64,000 nucleotides of DNA from Xanthomonas hortorum (GCF_024339125.1 NZ_CP101417.1:1736001-1800000), one strand, 5' to 3'. Shown: positions 20,698 through 30,725, counted from the stretch's first letter. Numbers and translations: made by a program. The notes: generated by a model from the letters alone, not told the origin.

Positions 20698-21720
20698 TTA
20701 CATCCCGCGTGCGCGCAGTTGCGCATCCAGGCGCGGATACACCCGCCTGGCATTGCCTTCGAACACCTTGCGCTTGTCTGCATCGGAGATTGCCAATGCA
20801 TCGATGTAGCGCTTGGTGTCGTCGAAATACTGACCGGTCTGCGGGTCGATGCCGCGCACCGCGCCGACCATCTCCGAGCCGAACAGGATGTTGTCGATGT
20901 CGATCACCTCGAACAACAGGTCGATGCCAGGTTGGTGATACACGCAGGTATCGAAGAACACATTGCGCATCACATGTGTGGACAGCGGCGGCTTACCGAG
21001 CATGTCGGCCAGGCCACGGAAGCGGCCCCAGTGATACGGCACCGCGCCACCACCGTGCGGGATGATGAAGCGCAAGTCGGGAAAGTCGCTGAAAAGATCG
21101 CCTTCGAGAAACTGCATGAAGGCCGTCGTGTCGGCGTTGAGATAATGCGCGCCGGTGGCGTGGAAATTGGCGTTGCAACTGCCGGACACGTGCACCATGG
21201 CCGGCACGTCGAGCTCGACCATTTTTTCGAAGAGCGGATACCAGGCGCGGTCTGTCAGCGGCACGCCGGTCCAGTGGCCGCCGGACGGGTCGGGATTGAG
21301 ATTGCAGCCGACAAACCCGAGCTCGCTGACGCAACGCTCCAGCTCGGCGATCGAGTGCGCGATCGCCACGCCCGGCGATTGCGGCAACTGGCACACGCCG
21401 ATGAAGGTGTGCGGATACAGCTGCACCACGCGTGCGATCAGGTCGTTGCAATGCCGCGTCCAGATCTGGCTCACCGCCTCGTTGCCGATGTGGTGTGCCA
21501 TGGTGCTGGCGCGTGGCGAAAAAATCGTCATGTCCGCGCCGCGCTCGCGCAGCAGCCGCAGTTGATGCTGCTCGATGCTTTCGCGCAATGCGTCGTCGGA
21601 GATCTGCGGATAGATCGGTGCCGGCAACTGCGGGTCGTCGTAGTGTGCGATCTGCGCCTTGCGGAAGGCGTCATGTGCAGCGGGCGCGGTGGTGTAGTGG
21701 CCGTGGCAGTCGATGATCAT
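20698..21720 (-). CDS. ligJ: 4-oxalomesaconate hydratase (LigJ type, amidohydrolase fold)
   Basis: 340 residues. It opens MIIDCHGHYTTAP with the metal-binding HxH, and contains HVSGSCNANFH, FIIPHGGGAVPYHWGR and ILFGSEMVGAVRG, the pattern of LigJ-type amidohydrolases. The enzyme hydrates 4-oxalomesaconate to 4-carboxy-4-hydroxy-2-oxoadipate in the protocatechuate 4,5-cleavage and gallate pathways. It lies on the same strand as galD and ligK but 366 bp behind galD. The family call is strong; substrate is supported by the neighbours. Confidence 0.85.
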   Translation of the reverse strand: MIIDCHGHYTTAPAAHDAFRKAQIAHYDDPQLPAPIYPQISDDALRESIEQHQLRLLRERGADMTIFSPRASTMAHHIGNEAVSQIWTRHCNDLIARVVQLYPHTFIGVCQLPQSPGVAIAHSIAELERCVSELGFVGCNLNPDPSGGHWTGVPLTDRAWYPLFEKMVELDVPAMVHVSGSCNANFHATGAHYLNADTTAFMQFLEGDLFSDFPDLRFIIPHGGGAVPYHWGRFRGLADMLGKPPLSTHVMRNVFFDTCVYHQPGIDLLFEVIDIDNILFGSEMVGAVRGIDPQTGQYFDDTKRYIDALAISDADKRKVFEGNARRVYPRLDAQLRARGM

Positions 21721-22086
21721 GAGAATGCTCGTTGAGGTGCGCAGAACGCGCTACGCATCCGACCGATAGATGTGCAGTGCGCATGTGGACGGATGTCTGG
21801 ATTCGGATGCATGGGCCTTGGAGCGATGCAGCTCCGCGTATGCACTGCCATCGGTCTGCAGTTGTCGGCGAAGCAATGCATCGCACCCGGGCGAACCGGA
21901 ATGCCGCGCTGATATCGGGCGGGTAGCCCGAAAAGCGAATCGCGTTGCTGGAGTGCGCAGAGAACGCGCCACGCGCGATCGTGAGTAGCTGGCACGCAGA
22001 CTGCAGCACGCAGCACACCACGCAGCAACGCCCCGGGTTCAAGCCAGCGCGATGCCGGCTTACGCATCGCAGGCTGGCAGCCGCGC
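21721..22086. other. gap between galD and ligJ
   Basis: 366 bp without a supported gene on either strand. It may hold a separate promoter for ligJ, but I cannot point to one. The size is odd for an otherwise tight pathway cluster. Confidence 0.4.
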
Positions 22087-23142
22087 TCAAGCAAACAGTT
22101 CACCATCGAACAGTTTGCGTGCGGTGCGCAGCACGGCGGTACGCACCACCTCACCGTGCGCATCGAGCCTGATGACACAGCTGCTCGCACCGCTCGGATG
22201 TTCCACATCCAGCTGCTGTGTAGTGCCGCCAGGCAATTGCGCCAGCGCATGCGCGGGAGCGCCGGGCAGCAGGCAGGCAGTGGCGACGGTGACCGCGCCC
22301 AGCACGCCGATCGAGGCATGGCAGCGGTGCGGAATGAATGAGCGCACGCTGATCGCGCCGCCGTTGCGCGGTGCGGCGACCAGCATCATTTTCGGCACGG
22401 TGGCAGCGGTGACATCGCCCAGCCGCATCAACGGGCCGGCCTGCAGGCGAATCGATTCCAGGCGGGCTTTCAGTGCCTGGTCTGCATCGAGCGTGGCGCG
22501 GTCTTCGTAGCCGCTGATGCCGAGATCGCTGGCGCGCAGCACCACGCAGGGCATGCCGTTGTCGATCAGGGTGACCTCTACGTCGTCGAGCGTCTGCACC
22601 GCATGGCCGGTCGGCAGCAACGCACCACACGAAGAGCCGGCGATCTCGGCAAACGCCAGCGCAATCGGCGCAGCGGTGCCGGGCACGCCGTCGATGCGGG
22701 CATCGCCGTCGTAACGCACCTGGCCGCCGGGCGTCTGCACGGTGGCGGTGGCCAGCGTGTTGGTATTGCGCATGAAGATGCGCACGTCGGTTTCGCCATC
22801 GTGCGCGGGCAATAAGCCGCGTTCCAAGGCGAAGGGGGCGACGCCAGCGAGCATGTTGCCGCAGTTCTGCGCGTCGCTGACCTGCGCCTGTTCCACCGAC
22901 ACCTGCAGGAACAGATAGTCCACGTCGGCATCGGCACGCGTGGAGCGCGACACCACCGCGACCTTGGAGGTGAGCGGGTCGGCGCCACCCATGCCATCGA
23001 TCTGGCGCAGATCCGGCGAACCGTAGGCGCGCAGCAGAAACGCATCGCGTGTGGCGCGATCGCCGGGCAACTCGTCGGCCAGAAAAAAGCCGCCCTTGGA
23101 GGTGCCGCCGCGCATCCACATCGCGCGTACGTGCTCAGACAT
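22087..23142 (-). CDS. galD: 4-oxalomesaconate tautomerase (GalD), PrpF family
   Basis: 351 residues starting [20 protein letters not shown], the PrpF-family N-terminus (MRGGTSKG). Also visible are [16 protein letters not shown] and [15 protein letters not shown] with the conserved Cys. PrpF proteins are isomerases of the diaminopimelate-epimerase fold; GalD converts the keto and enol forms of oxalomesaconate. The start overlaps the upstream gene by 8 bp, so the two are coupled. It could also act on aconitate, but the neighbours favour GalD. Confidence 0.82.
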   Translation of the reverse strand: MSEHVRAMWMRGGTSKGGFFLADELPGDRATRDAFLLRAYGSPDLRQIDGMGGADPLTSKVAVVSRSTRADADVDYLFLQVSVEQAQVSDAQNCGNMLAGVAPFALERGLLPAHDGETDVRIFMRNTNTLATATVQTPGGQVRYDGDARIDGVPGTAAPIALAFAEIAGSSCGALLPTGHAVQTLDDVEVTLIDNGMPCVVLRASDLGISGYEDRATLDADQALKARLESIRLQAGPLMRLGDVTAATVPKMMLVAAPRNGGAISVRSFIPHRCHASIGVLGAVTVATACLLPGAPAHALAQLPGGTTQQLDVEHPSGASSCVIRLDAHGEVVRTAVLRTARKLFDGELFA

Positions 23143-23806
23143 AGCGCAGGCCTTTGGCCGCCAGGCGTTCGCGCATGGCGTAGATGTCCAGGCCCAGTTC
23201 GCCGCTGGCAAGACGGTCGCGTTTGATCAGCTCGCGCGCTTCGCGTGCCTGCGCTTCAGCCAGCACCTGCGCTGCAGTGGCGCGCGGCACCACGCAGACA
23301 CCGTCGTCGTCGGCCACCACCACATCGCCCGGCTGCACCAGCGCACCGGCGCAGACCAGCGGCACGTTGACCGAGCCCAGCGTCTCCTTGATGGTGCCCT
23401 GCGCGCAGATGGCACGGCTCCATGCGGGGAACTGCATGGCAGTGAGATCGCGCACGTCGCGCACGCCGGCATCGATGATCAGCCCGCGGCAGCCGCGCGC
23501 CTGCGCCGAGGTGGCCAGCAGGTCGCCGAAGTAGCCGTCGCAGCAGTCGCTGGTCGGCGCCACCACCAGCACGTCGCCGGGCTGCAGTTGCTCGATGGCC
23601 ACATGCATCATCCAGTTGTCGCCGGGCGGAATCGACACCGTGACCGCAGTGCCGGCAACACGGCAGCCGGCGTAGATCGGGCGCAGGCGGTGATGCAGCA
23701 GGCCGCTGCGCCCCTGCGCCTCGTGCACGGTGGCCACGCCGGCTTGCGCGAGCCCATCCACGATGGCCAGCGGGGTGCGCTCGATCCGGGTGACGACCTG
23801 GCTCAT
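23135..23806 (-). CDS. ligK: 4-carboxy-4-hydroxy-2-oxoadipate aldolase, RraA-like fold (LigK/GalC)
   Basis: 223 residues beginning [20 protein letters not shown]. It has the HMG/CHA aldolase and RraA pattern: [34 protein letters not shown] and [17 protein letters not shown]. The enzyme cleaves 4-carboxy-4-hydroxy-2-oxoadipate to pyruvate and oxaloacetate. It is the first gene of the galC-galD unit, divergent from the LysR gene. An earlier start at 23863 is possible but would overlap the regulatory gap. Confidence 0.85.
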   Translation of the reverse strand: MSQVVTRIERTPLAIVDGLAQAGVATVHEAQGRSGLLHHRLRPIYAGCRVAGTAVTVSIPPGDNWMMHVAIEQLQPGDVLVVAPTSDCCDGYFGDLLATSAQARGCRGLIIDAGVRDVRDLTAMQFPAWSRAICAQGTIKETLGSVNVPLVCAGALVQPGDVVVADDDGVCVVPRATAAQVLAEAQAREARELIKRDRLASGELGLDIYAMRERLAAKGLRYV

Positions 23807-23895
23807 CCATCCATCCTCGTTAGGGGTGTGCTGAGTCTGTGCGCCGATCGCCTGATGGCTCAAGATTCATTTGAGGTATGCATATTGGTTTTGCT

Positions 23896-23901
23896 TATAG
23901 T
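23896..23901 (+). promoter_or_regulatory. -10 element of the LysR gene (leaderless)
   Basis: TATAGT followed by 6 nt and then ATG 23908. No ribosome-binding site. The intergenic region of about 100 bp with ligK should also hold the LysR operator; I cannot define its box with confidence. Confidence 0.55.
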
Positions 23902-23907
23902 TAGAGC

Positions 23908-25218
23908 ATGCCGCCAATTCTGGAACCGAACCTACGCCATCTGTACGCCCTGGTCGTGGTGCACCGGCTGGGCAGCGTCAGCGCGGCCGCGCCGCAGGTG
24001 AATCTGTCGCAGCCGGCGTTGACGCAGGCAATCGCGCGGCTGGAACAGCAGCTCGGGGTGCGCCTGTTCGATCGGCATCCGGGCGGCATGGTCGCCACCG
24101 AGGCCACGCAGCTGCTGGTGCCGCGCATTGAACGTGCGTTGGAGCAACTGGGCCGTGGCATCCGGGTGGCGCGGCGTGCGCTGCGGCTGCCGACACGCCC
24201 GGGGCTGGAGCGGCGGGTCTCGTTGGGGCAGTTGCAGGCGTTGATCGCGGTGGATGTGGCGGGCAGTTATTCGCTGGCGGCGGCGCGCGCCGGGGTCTCG
24301 CAGCCGGCGATCTACCGTGCGGTGCAGGCGCTGGCCGAGGTGATCGAGGTGCCGCTGACGGTGCGTCGCGGCAAGACCATGCAGCCCACGCCGGTGGCAG
24401 TGCGGCTGTTGCGGCAGGTGCGGCTGGCGCTGGCCGAGCTGCGCGCCGGGCTGGACGAAGTGGCTGCGCTGCGCTCGCAGCACGCCGGCCGGCTCACGCT
24501 GGGGGTGATGCCGTTGGCGCGGGCGATCCTGCTGCCGCAGGTGCTGGCGCGCTTTGTGCGCGCGCATCCTGGTGCCAGCGTCAACGTGGTCGAAGGTCCG
24601 TATGCCGAATTGCTGGCGCATCTGCGCGATGGCGAGCTGGATCTGTTGATCGGTGCGCTGCGTGAGCCCTTGCCGGTGCGCGATGTGCTGCAGGAGCCGT
24701 TGTTCGACGACGAACCAGTGATCGTGGCGCGCAGCGGGCATCCGCTGGCCGGGCAGGCCTATGCGTTCGCGCAATTGCTGGAGTACCCCTGGGTGATCGC
24801 CACCACCGGCACGCCGGTGCGCGCGCGCTGGGAGCAGATGTTTCGCGATCAGAGCATCGAACCGCCTGCGCTGCGCATCGAATGCGGCGCGGAGCTGACC
24901 ATCCGTGGGCTGCTGCTGGAAGACGATTGGCTCACGCTCATGTCGCGCGACCAGTTTCTGTTCGAGCGCCGCGCCGGGTTGCTGTGCGAGATCGGCGCCA
25001 CCGGGCCGCAGCTGCGTCGCCAGATCGGCATGACGCTGCGCAGCGACTGGCATCCCACCCGCGCGCAGTCGGCGTTCGTGCAGACGCTGCGGCAGGTTTG
25101 CGCCGAGCGCGTGCAGCCGGCCGATGCGCATGGTGGACCGTTTCGCTATTGCGCGCCGATCAGCGGCATCGCGCCGTTGCGTTCACACGCGGCGCAGTCA
25201 GAATCGGAGTCTTCTTGA
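23908..25218 (+). CDS. LysR-family regulator with two N-terminal HTH domains
   Basis: 436 residues, about 130 longer than a usual LysR protein. Residues ~8-66 form a LysR HTH (VSAAAPQVNLSQPALTQAIA, LGVRLFDRHPGG), and residues ~104-165 a second one (YSLAAARAGVSQPAIYRAVQ). The substrate-binding domain follows from ~185 (GRLTLGVMPLARAILLP; GELDLLIGALREPLP). Divergent position next to ligK-galD suggests control of aromatic-acid catabolism, as GalR does in pseudomonads. The double HTH may be an ancient feature of this subfamily rather than a local duplication, since the two differ greatly. Confidence 0.85.
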   Translation: MPPILEPNLRHLYALVVVHRLGSVSAAAPQVNLSQPALTQAIARLEQQLGVRLFDRHPGGMVATEATQLLVPRIERALEQLGRGIRVARRALRLPTRPGLERRVSLGQLQALIAVDVAGSYSLAAARAGVSQPAIYRAVQALAEVIEVPLTVRRGKTMQPTPVAVRLLRQVRLALAELRAGLDEVAALRSQHAGRLTLGVMPLARAILLPQVLARFVRAHPGASVNVVEGPYAELLAHLRDGELDLLIGALREPLPVRDVLQEPLFDDEPVIVARSGHPLAGQAYAFAQLLEYPWVIATTGTPVRARWEQMFRDQSIEPPALRIECGAELTIRGLLLEDDWLTLMSRDQFLFERRAGLLCEIGATGPQLRRQIGMTLRSDWHPTRAQSAFVQTLRQVCAERVQPADAHGGPFRYCAPISGIAPLRSHAAQSESESS

Positions 25219-25231
25219 GAACGGATCGCTG

Positions 25232-26650
25232 ATGCTGCCCGACTGGTTGCAAGGGACCTGGCTACTGGCGCTGGACTGGGCGATCCGCCTGGCCGCACTG
25301 CTGTGGATTCCGGCCCGCACCACGCCCGGCGCGGCGCGCAGCTGGCTGTTGCTGATCGGCTTCGTACCGGTGGTCGGCCTGCCGCTGTATCTGCTGTTCG
25401 GCCACCCGTGGTTGTCGCGCTTGCGGGTGGAGCGCCAGGCCACCGCCTCGCAGGTGATCCGCGAGCAGCAACTGCCCTTGCATGCCTTGCGCTGGATGCC
25501 GCAGGCAGATTCCAGCAGCGCCGAGGTGGTGCCGCTGATCGAACGCCAGGGCGATTTCATGCCCACGCTGGGCAATGCGGTGGAGTTGCTGGACGACTAC
25601 GCGCAGTCGTTGCAGGCCTTGACCGACGCGATCGATACGGCGGAAAAACGCGTGCATCTGCTGTACTACCTGATGTTCGACGATGCGGTAGGCGATGCGG
25701 TGGTGGCCGCACTGGAGCGCGCCAGTGCGCGCGGCGTGCGTTGCCGCGTGCTGCTGGATGCGGTGGGCGCAAAGCGTGGCTTGCGCCACTACCGCAAGCG
25801 GTTGCAGGCCGGCGGTGTGGAGGTGCTGGCGGTGTTGCCCGGTGGGCTGCGTTGGCGTCGCAGCGGGCGCATGGATCTGCGCAATCACCGCAAGATTTCG
25901 GTGATCGATAACCAAGTGGGCTTTGTCGGCTCGCAGAATCTGGCCGACGCCGGCTTTATCGAAGGCGTGCCCAATCGCGAACTGGTGGCGCGCGTGCGCG
26001 GGCCGGTGGTCAATCATCTCGAAGCGGTGTTCGCCAGCGACTGGTTCACCGAAACCGGGCAGCGCCTGGACGTGTGGCCGGACGCGCCGGTGTGCGAGGC
26101 CAACATCGCCACGCAACTGCTGCCGAGCGGGCCGGCATATCCGTTCGAGAATGCGCGCGATGCGATCAATGCGGTGATCCACCTGGCGCGCCGCAAGGTG
26201 GTGCTGGTAACGCCGTACTTCGTCCCCGACGAAGCCTTGCTCAGTGCGTTGCGCATTGCCGGGGTCTCGGGTGTGGATGTGCAGCTGATCCTGTCGGAGA
26301 GCAACAATCAGGTCCTGGCGGCGTGGGCGCAGGAGGCGTATTTCGAAGAGCTGCTGCGCTGCGGGGTGAAGATTGCGCTGTACCGTCCGCACTTTCTGCA
26401 TGCCAAGCACCTGAGCGTGGACGAGGACATCGCCCTGGTAGGGTCGATCAACCTGGACATCCGCTCGTTCGCGCTCAACGCCGAGATCGGCATGCTGTGC
26501 TACGACCATGGCGTGGTGCAGCGGCTGCGTGCGATCGAGCAGGATTACCTGGCCAACGCACGCCAGCTGCAGCTGGAGCAGTGGCGTAGTCGCCCGGCCT
26601 GGCGCCGCAGCCGTGAGGGAATTGCGCGGTTGGCGGATGCATTGATGTAG
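25232..26650 (+). CDS. cls: cardiolipin synthase (phospholipase D family)
   Basis: 472 residues. The N-terminus has two TM helices (LLALDWAIRLAALLWIP, SWLLLIGFVPVVGLPLYLLF). Two HKD motifs are present: NHRKISVIDNQVGFVGSQN in the first half and HAKHLSVDEDIALVGSINLD in the second. The enzyme condenses phosphatidylglycerol to cardiolipin at the inner membrane. The ATG starts 13 bp after the LysR stop, so co-transcription is possible. Confidence 0.93.
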   Translation: MLPDWLQGTWLLALDWAIRLAALLWIPARTTPGAARSWLLLIGFVPVVGLPLYLLFGHPWLSRLRVERQATASQVIREQQLPLHALRWMPQADSSSAEVVPLIERQGDFMPTLGNAVELLDDYAQSLQALTDAIDTAEKRVHLLYYLMFDDAVGDAVVAALERASARGVRCRVLLDAVGAKRGLRHYRKRLQAGGVEVLAVLPGGLRWRRSGRMDLRNHRKISVIDNQVGFVGSQNLADAGFIEGVPNRELVARVRGPVVNHLEAVFASDWFTETGQRLDVWPDAPVCEANIATQLLPSGPAYPFENARDAINAVIHLARRKVVLVTPYFVPDEALLSALRIAGVSGVDVQLILSESNNQVLAAWAQEAYFEELLRCGVKIALYRPHFLHAKHLSVDEDIALVGSINLDIRSFALNAEIGMLCYDHGVVQRLRAIEQDYLANARQLQLEQWRSRPAWRRSREGIARLADALM

Positions 26651-27003
26651 GGCTTGCATATGCGTGTTGTATGAAGGCGCATTGCCAGCTGGAACGCGCG
26701 TCGATGCCTGCGGGTGCGGGCGCATTGCTGGGCGCAAGCACAGGTTGGCAAGGCCTTGCTGCGTTTGAGAGTGCCCGCCTTCCGGCGCAGGCCTCAGGCA
26801 AGCCGGCTATTTCCAACGTGACGACGAGCACCTCGCTCGTCGTCACCCAGGTCGGATTGGATGGATTGTGCTCATCGTCTTCCCGGATGTCGGACAACGC
26901 GCATCGCACGACGGCGTCTGCGCGGCGGTACGTGATCCCGGCCATGACAGCGGCCATGGCGGCTGTCATCGGTGCGACGTGACGCATCGCCTACAATTGC
27001 CGG
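26651..27003. other. intergenic region with a 12-bp perfect hairpin
   Basis: No supported gene. At 26818-26846 gtgacgacgagc and gctcgtcgtcac form a perfect stem with a 5-nt loop (acctc) and no T-run. It may terminate cls transcripts or be a protein site. Confidence 0.5.
26992..26997 (+). promoter_or_regulatory. -10 element of the FAD/NAD(P)-binding gene (leaderless)
   Basis: TACAAT, then 6 nt, then ATG 27004. No Shine-Dalgarno sequence. Confidence 0.55.
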
Positions 27004-28395
27004 ATGAATGAACTGCGTGATCCCGGCGATGCAGTGATCGCCATCGTCGGCGGCGGCGCATCCGGTGTGCTGGTGGCGCTGCAATTGCTGCGTCAGGCGA
27101 CCGCGCCGGTGCGGGTTGTGTTGATCGAGCCACACCCGGTGCTGGGCGAGGGCGTGGCGTATTCCACCACGCGTGCCGAACACCTGCTCAATGTGCCGGC
27201 AGCGCGGATGAGTGCGCTGGTGGAGGCGCCGCAGGATTTTGTCGATTACCTGCGCGCGCACGCCTGCTGCCCGGAGCTGGAAGACGCGCAGCTACCGCAG
27301 CAGTTCGTCGGGCGCCGGCATTACGCGCCTTATCTGCGCGATCGCTTGCAGGCCGCACGTGCGCAGAGCCCGGCGACGCTGACAATGCATGCCGCACGCG
27401 TGCAGACCGTGCAGCCCAATGCTTCCGGTGCGCTGCTACAGCTGGACGACGGGCAAACGGTGCAGGCCACCAGCGTGGTGCTGGCGGTGGGCAATGCGCT
27501 ACGGCCGTTGCCGCTGCGTGGTGCCACCGGCTTGTCGAGTGCGCAGCGGGTGGAAGCCTGGGACACAGCGGCGGTCGCCGCGTTGCCGCAGGATGCGGCG
27601 GTGTGCATCGTCGGTTCGGGGTTGAGCATGGTCGACACGGTGGTGACGCTGGCCGCGCAGGCGCATCGCGGGGCGGTGCACGTGGTGTCGCGGCACGGGT
27701 TGTTGCCGTTGCCGCAGACGCATTGCGCAGCGGCGGACTTCGACCCGCAGCCGTTGCTGGCGCTATCGCTGCGTGCGCGCATGCACGCACTGCGTCAGCA
27801 TGCGCGCAAGGCGATGGCGCAGGGGTTGCCCTGGCAGAGCGTGATGGAGCGGATTCGGCCGTTGAGTCAGGCCTTGTGGCAGACGCTGTCGGTCGCCGAC
27901 CAACGCCGCTTCCTGCGCCATGTGGTGCGCTACTGGGATGTGCACCGTCATCGCATCGCCGCGCCGGTGCATGCGCAGCTGCAGGCGATGCGCGCGCGCG
28001 GACAACTGCAGCTGCATCGCGCGCGGCTGGATGTCGCATTTCAGGTTGGCGCCTGCGTGCGGGTGAGTGCTGGCGCCAGTGCCGGGCATGCCTTGCAGCT
28101 GGATGTGCAGACGCTGATCAACGCCACCGGTGTGGAAATGCGCGTGCAGGCGATGCGCAACCCGCTGCTGCAACAGCTGCTGGGGCAGGGCATCGCGGTG
28201 GCCGGGCCGCATGGCATCGGGGTGGGGACCGATGCCGATGGCAGCTTGATCGATGCCGATGGCCGCGCCAATCCGCAGTTGCGGGTGATCGGCAGTCTGC
28301 GGATCGGCGCGTTGTGGGAAAGCCTGGCGGTGCCGGAGTTGCGTGAGCAGGCAATGGCGATTGCGCGGGATGTGCTGGTATTGCTTGGGCGGTGA
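27004..28395 (+). CDS. FAD/NAD(P)-binding oxidoreductase-like protein
   Basis: 463 residues with an N-terminal Rossmann motif VIAIVGGGASGVLVALQLL (residues ~10-28), then EGVAYSTTRAEHLLNVPAARMSA, characteristic of the FAD-NAD(P)-binding (NAD_binding_9) family, and a second nucleotide-binding stretch CIVGSGLSMVDTVVTLA. The C-terminus has VIGSLRIGALWESLAVPELREQA. Members are presumed flavin oxidoreductases with unknown substrates. It stands alone between two intergenic regions. Confidence 0.8.
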   Translation: MNELRDPGDAVIAIVGGGASGVLVALQLLRQATAPVRVVLIEPHPVLGEGVAYSTTRAEHLLNVPAARMSALVEAPQDFVDYLRAHACCPELEDAQLPQQFVGRRHYAPYLRDRLQAARAQSPATLTMHAARVQTVQPNASGALLQLDDGQTVQATSVVLAVGNALRPLPLRGATGLSSAQRVEAWDTAAVAALPQDAAVCIVGSGLSMVDTVVTLAAQAHRGAVHVVSRHGLLPLPQTHCAAADFDPQPLLALSLRARMHALRQHARKAMAQGLPWQSVMERIRPLSQALWQTLSVADQRRFLRHVVRYWDVHRHRIAAPVHAQLQAMRARGQLQLHRARLDVAFQVGACVRVSAGASAGHALQLDVQTLINATGVEMRVQAMRNPLLQQLLGQGIAVAGPHGIGVGTDADGSLIDADGRANPQLRVIGSLRIGALWESLAVPELREQAMAIARDVLVLLGR

Positions 28396-28404
28396 GGGGC
28401 GTTG

Positions 28405-28465
28405 TTCCCTTCTCCCGCTGGGAGAAGGTGGCGCGAAGCGCCGGATGAGGGTACGAGCGAAGCCT
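28405..28465. repeat. dispersed intergenic repeat unit
   Basis: cccttctcccgctgggagaagg followed by tggcgcgaagcgccggatgagggta: two adjacent small inverted repeats, almost the same as at 30787-30840 and in reverse at 20642-20697. Confidence 0.75.
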
Positions 28466-28526
28466 GGGTTACCCACCGTCCCAAACCCCTTCATCGCAAT
28501 CTCAGCCGCAGCGACGCCACAACCGG

Positions 28527-28532
28527 TAAAAT
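28527..28532 (+). promoter_or_regulatory. -10 element of uvrD (leaderless)
   Basis: TAAAAT, 6 nt, then GTG 28539, the chosen uvrD start. No ribosome-binding site. Confidence 0.55.
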
Positions 28533-28538
28533 GGTCCG

Positions 28539-30725
28539 GTGGATGTCTCTCATTTGCTCGATCATTTAAACCCCGCCCAGCGCGAGGCCGTTTCCGCGCC
28601 GCCGGGGCATTACCTCGTGCTGGCCGGTGCCGGCTCCGGCAAGACGCGCGTGCTGATCCATCGCATCGCCTGGCTCAACGAAGTCCAGGGCGTGCCCAAC
28701 CACGGCATCTTCGCGGTGACCTTCACCAACAAGGCCGCCGGCGAAATGCGCCACCGTACCGACCTGCAGCTGCGTAACGGCAGCCGCGGGATGTGGATCG
28801 GCACCTTTCATGGGCTGGCGCATCGGCTGTTGCGGCTGCATTGGCAGGACGCGCGGCTGCCGGAAGGCTTCCAGGTCATGGACAGCGACGACCAGCTGCG
28901 GCTGGTCAAGCGCGTGGTGCAGTCGCTGGAGCTGGACGAGAGCAAGTATCCGCCCAAGCAGATGAGCTGGTGGATCAACGAGCAGAAGGACGAAGGCCGC
29001 CGTCCGCAGCACATCCAGCCCGAACCCAACGACGACTGGACCGAGGTGCGCCGGCAGGTGTACGCGGCCTACCAGGAACGCTGCGACCGCTCCGGTCTGC
29101 TGGATTTCGCCGAGTTGCTGCTGCGCGCGCATGAACTGCTGCGCGACACCCCGGCGTTGCTGGCGCATTACCGCGCGCGCTTCCGCGAGATTCTGGTCGA
29201 CGAATTCCAGGACACCAACGCCATCCAGTACGCCTTCGTGCGCGTGCTGGCCGGCGAGAGCGGGCATGTGTTCGTGGTGGGCGACGACGACCAGGCCATC
29301 TACGGCTGGCGCGGTGCCAAGGTCGAGAACGTGCAGCGCTTTTTGAAGGACTTCCCCGGCGCGCAGACGGTGCGGCTGGAGCAGAACTACCGCTCCAGCG
29401 CCAATATTCTGGGCGCTGCCAATGCGGTGATCGCGCACAACCCGGACCGCATCGGCAAGCAGCTGTGGACCGATTCCGGCGATGGCGACCCGATCGATCT
29501 GTATGCGGCCTACAACGAGGTCGACGAGGCGCGCTATGTGGTCGAGCGCGCGCGGCAGTGGGTGCGCGACGGCGGCAGCTACGGTGAAGTTGCCGTGCTC
29601 TATCGCAGCAATGCGCAATCGCGCGCGCTGGAAGAGGCGCTGATTTCCGAGCAGCTGCCGTACCGCGTGTATGGCGGCATGCGCTTCTTCGAACGCGCCG
29701 AAATCAAGGATGCGTTGGCCTACCTGCGCCTGCTCAGCAACCGCAGCGACGATGCCGCCTTCGAGCGCGCGGTCAACACGCCCACGCGCGGCATCGGCGA
29801 TCGCACGTTGGACGAAGTGCGCCGTCTGGCACGCGCCAATGCGCTGTCGCTGTGGGAAGCAGCGATGCTGTGCACGCAAGAGAACACCCTGGCCGCACGC
29901 GCACGCAATGCGCTGGCCACGTTCCTGAGCCTGGTCGGCCAACTGCATGCCGAAACCGGCGACATGGAACTGGCCGAGCGCATCGACCACGTGCTGATGC
30001 GTTCAGGCCTGCGCGAGCATTGGGCCAAGGAAAGCCGCAGCGGGCTGGATTCGGAATCGCGCACCGAGAACCTGGACGAACTGGTCTCGGTAGCCTCGCG
30101 CTTCACCCGCCCGGACGATGAAGACAGCCAGGGCATGACCGAGCTGGTCGCCTTCCTTGCCTATGCCTCGCTGGAGGCCGGCGAAGGCCAGGCCCAGGCG
30201 GGCGAAGAAGGCGTGCAGCTGATGACGCTGCATTCGGCCAAGGGCCTGGAATTCCCCATCGTGTTTCTGGTCGGCCTGGAAGATGGCTTGTTTCCGAGTG
30301 CGCGCTCGCTGGAAGAAAGCGGGCGGCTGGAAGAAGAGCGTCGCCTGGCGTACGTAGGCATCACCCGCGCGCGCCAGAAGCTGGTGCTGTGCTACGCCGA
30401 ATCGCGGCGCATCCACGGCCAGGACAACTACAACGTGCCCTCGCGCTTCCTGCGCGAGATCCCGCGCGAGCTGCTGCATGAAGTGCGGCCCAAGGTGCAG
30501 GTCTCGCGCACCGCTTCGCTGGGCGCGGCACGTGGCGGCCCGGTACACGGCGTAGTCGAAGCCGCACCGATCAAGCTCGGCGCAAATGTCGAACATCCCA
30601 CCTTCGGCGGCGGCGTGGTCGTGGACTACGAGGGCGCCGGTGCGCATGCGCGCGTGCAGGTGCAGTTCGACGAAGTCGGCGCCAAGTGGCTGGTCATGGC
30701 GTATGCGAATTTGACGGTGATGTAG
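28539..30725 (+). CDS. uvrD: DNA helicase II UvrD
   Basis: 728 residues, typical UvrD length. SF1A helicase motifs run in order: Walker A AGAGSGKTRVL (residues ~29-39), TFTNKAA, GTFHGLAHRLLR, VDEFQDTN (Walker B), VVGDDDQAIYGWRGA, LEQNYRSS, LMTLHSAKGLEFP and YVGITRARQKL. The C-terminal Tudor-like tail (VEHPTFGGGVVV) is present. It unwinds DNA 3'-5' in nucleotide-excision and mismatch repair. GTG start matches the family N-terminus. Confidence 0.96.
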   Translation: MDVSHLLDHLNPAQREAVSAPPGHYLVLAGAGSGKTRVLIHRIAWLNEVQGVPNHGIFAVTFTNKAAGEMRHRTDLQLRNGSRGMWIGTFHGLAHRLLRLHWQDARLPEGFQVMDSDDQLRLVKRVVQSLELDESKYPPKQMSWWINEQKDEGRRPQHIQPEPNDDWTEVRRQVYAAYQERCDRSGLLDFAELLLRAHELLRDTPALLAHYRARFREILVDEFQDTNAIQYAFVRVLAGESGHVFVVGDDDQAIYGWRGAKVENVQRFLKDFPGAQTVRLEQNYRSSANILGAANAVIAHNPDRIGKQLWTDSGDGDPIDLYAAYNEVDEARYVVERARQWVRDGGSYGEVAVLYRSNAQSRALEEALISEQLPYRVYGGMRFFERAEIKDALAYLRLLSNRSDDAAFERAVNTPTRGIGDRTLDEVRRLARANALSLWEAAMLCTQENTLAARARNALATFLSLVGQLHAETGDMELAERIDHVLMRSGLREHWAKESRSGLDSESRTENLDELVSVASRFTRPDDEDSQGMTELVAFLAYASLEAGEGQAQAGEEGVQLMTLHSAKGLEFPIVFLVGLEDGLFPSARSLEESGRLEEERRLAYVGITRARQKLVLCYAESRRIHGQDNYNVPSRFLREIPRELLHEVRPKVQVSRTASLGAARGGPVHGVVEAAPIKLGANVEHPTFGGGVVVDYEGAGAHARVQVQFDEVGAKWLVMAYANLTVM

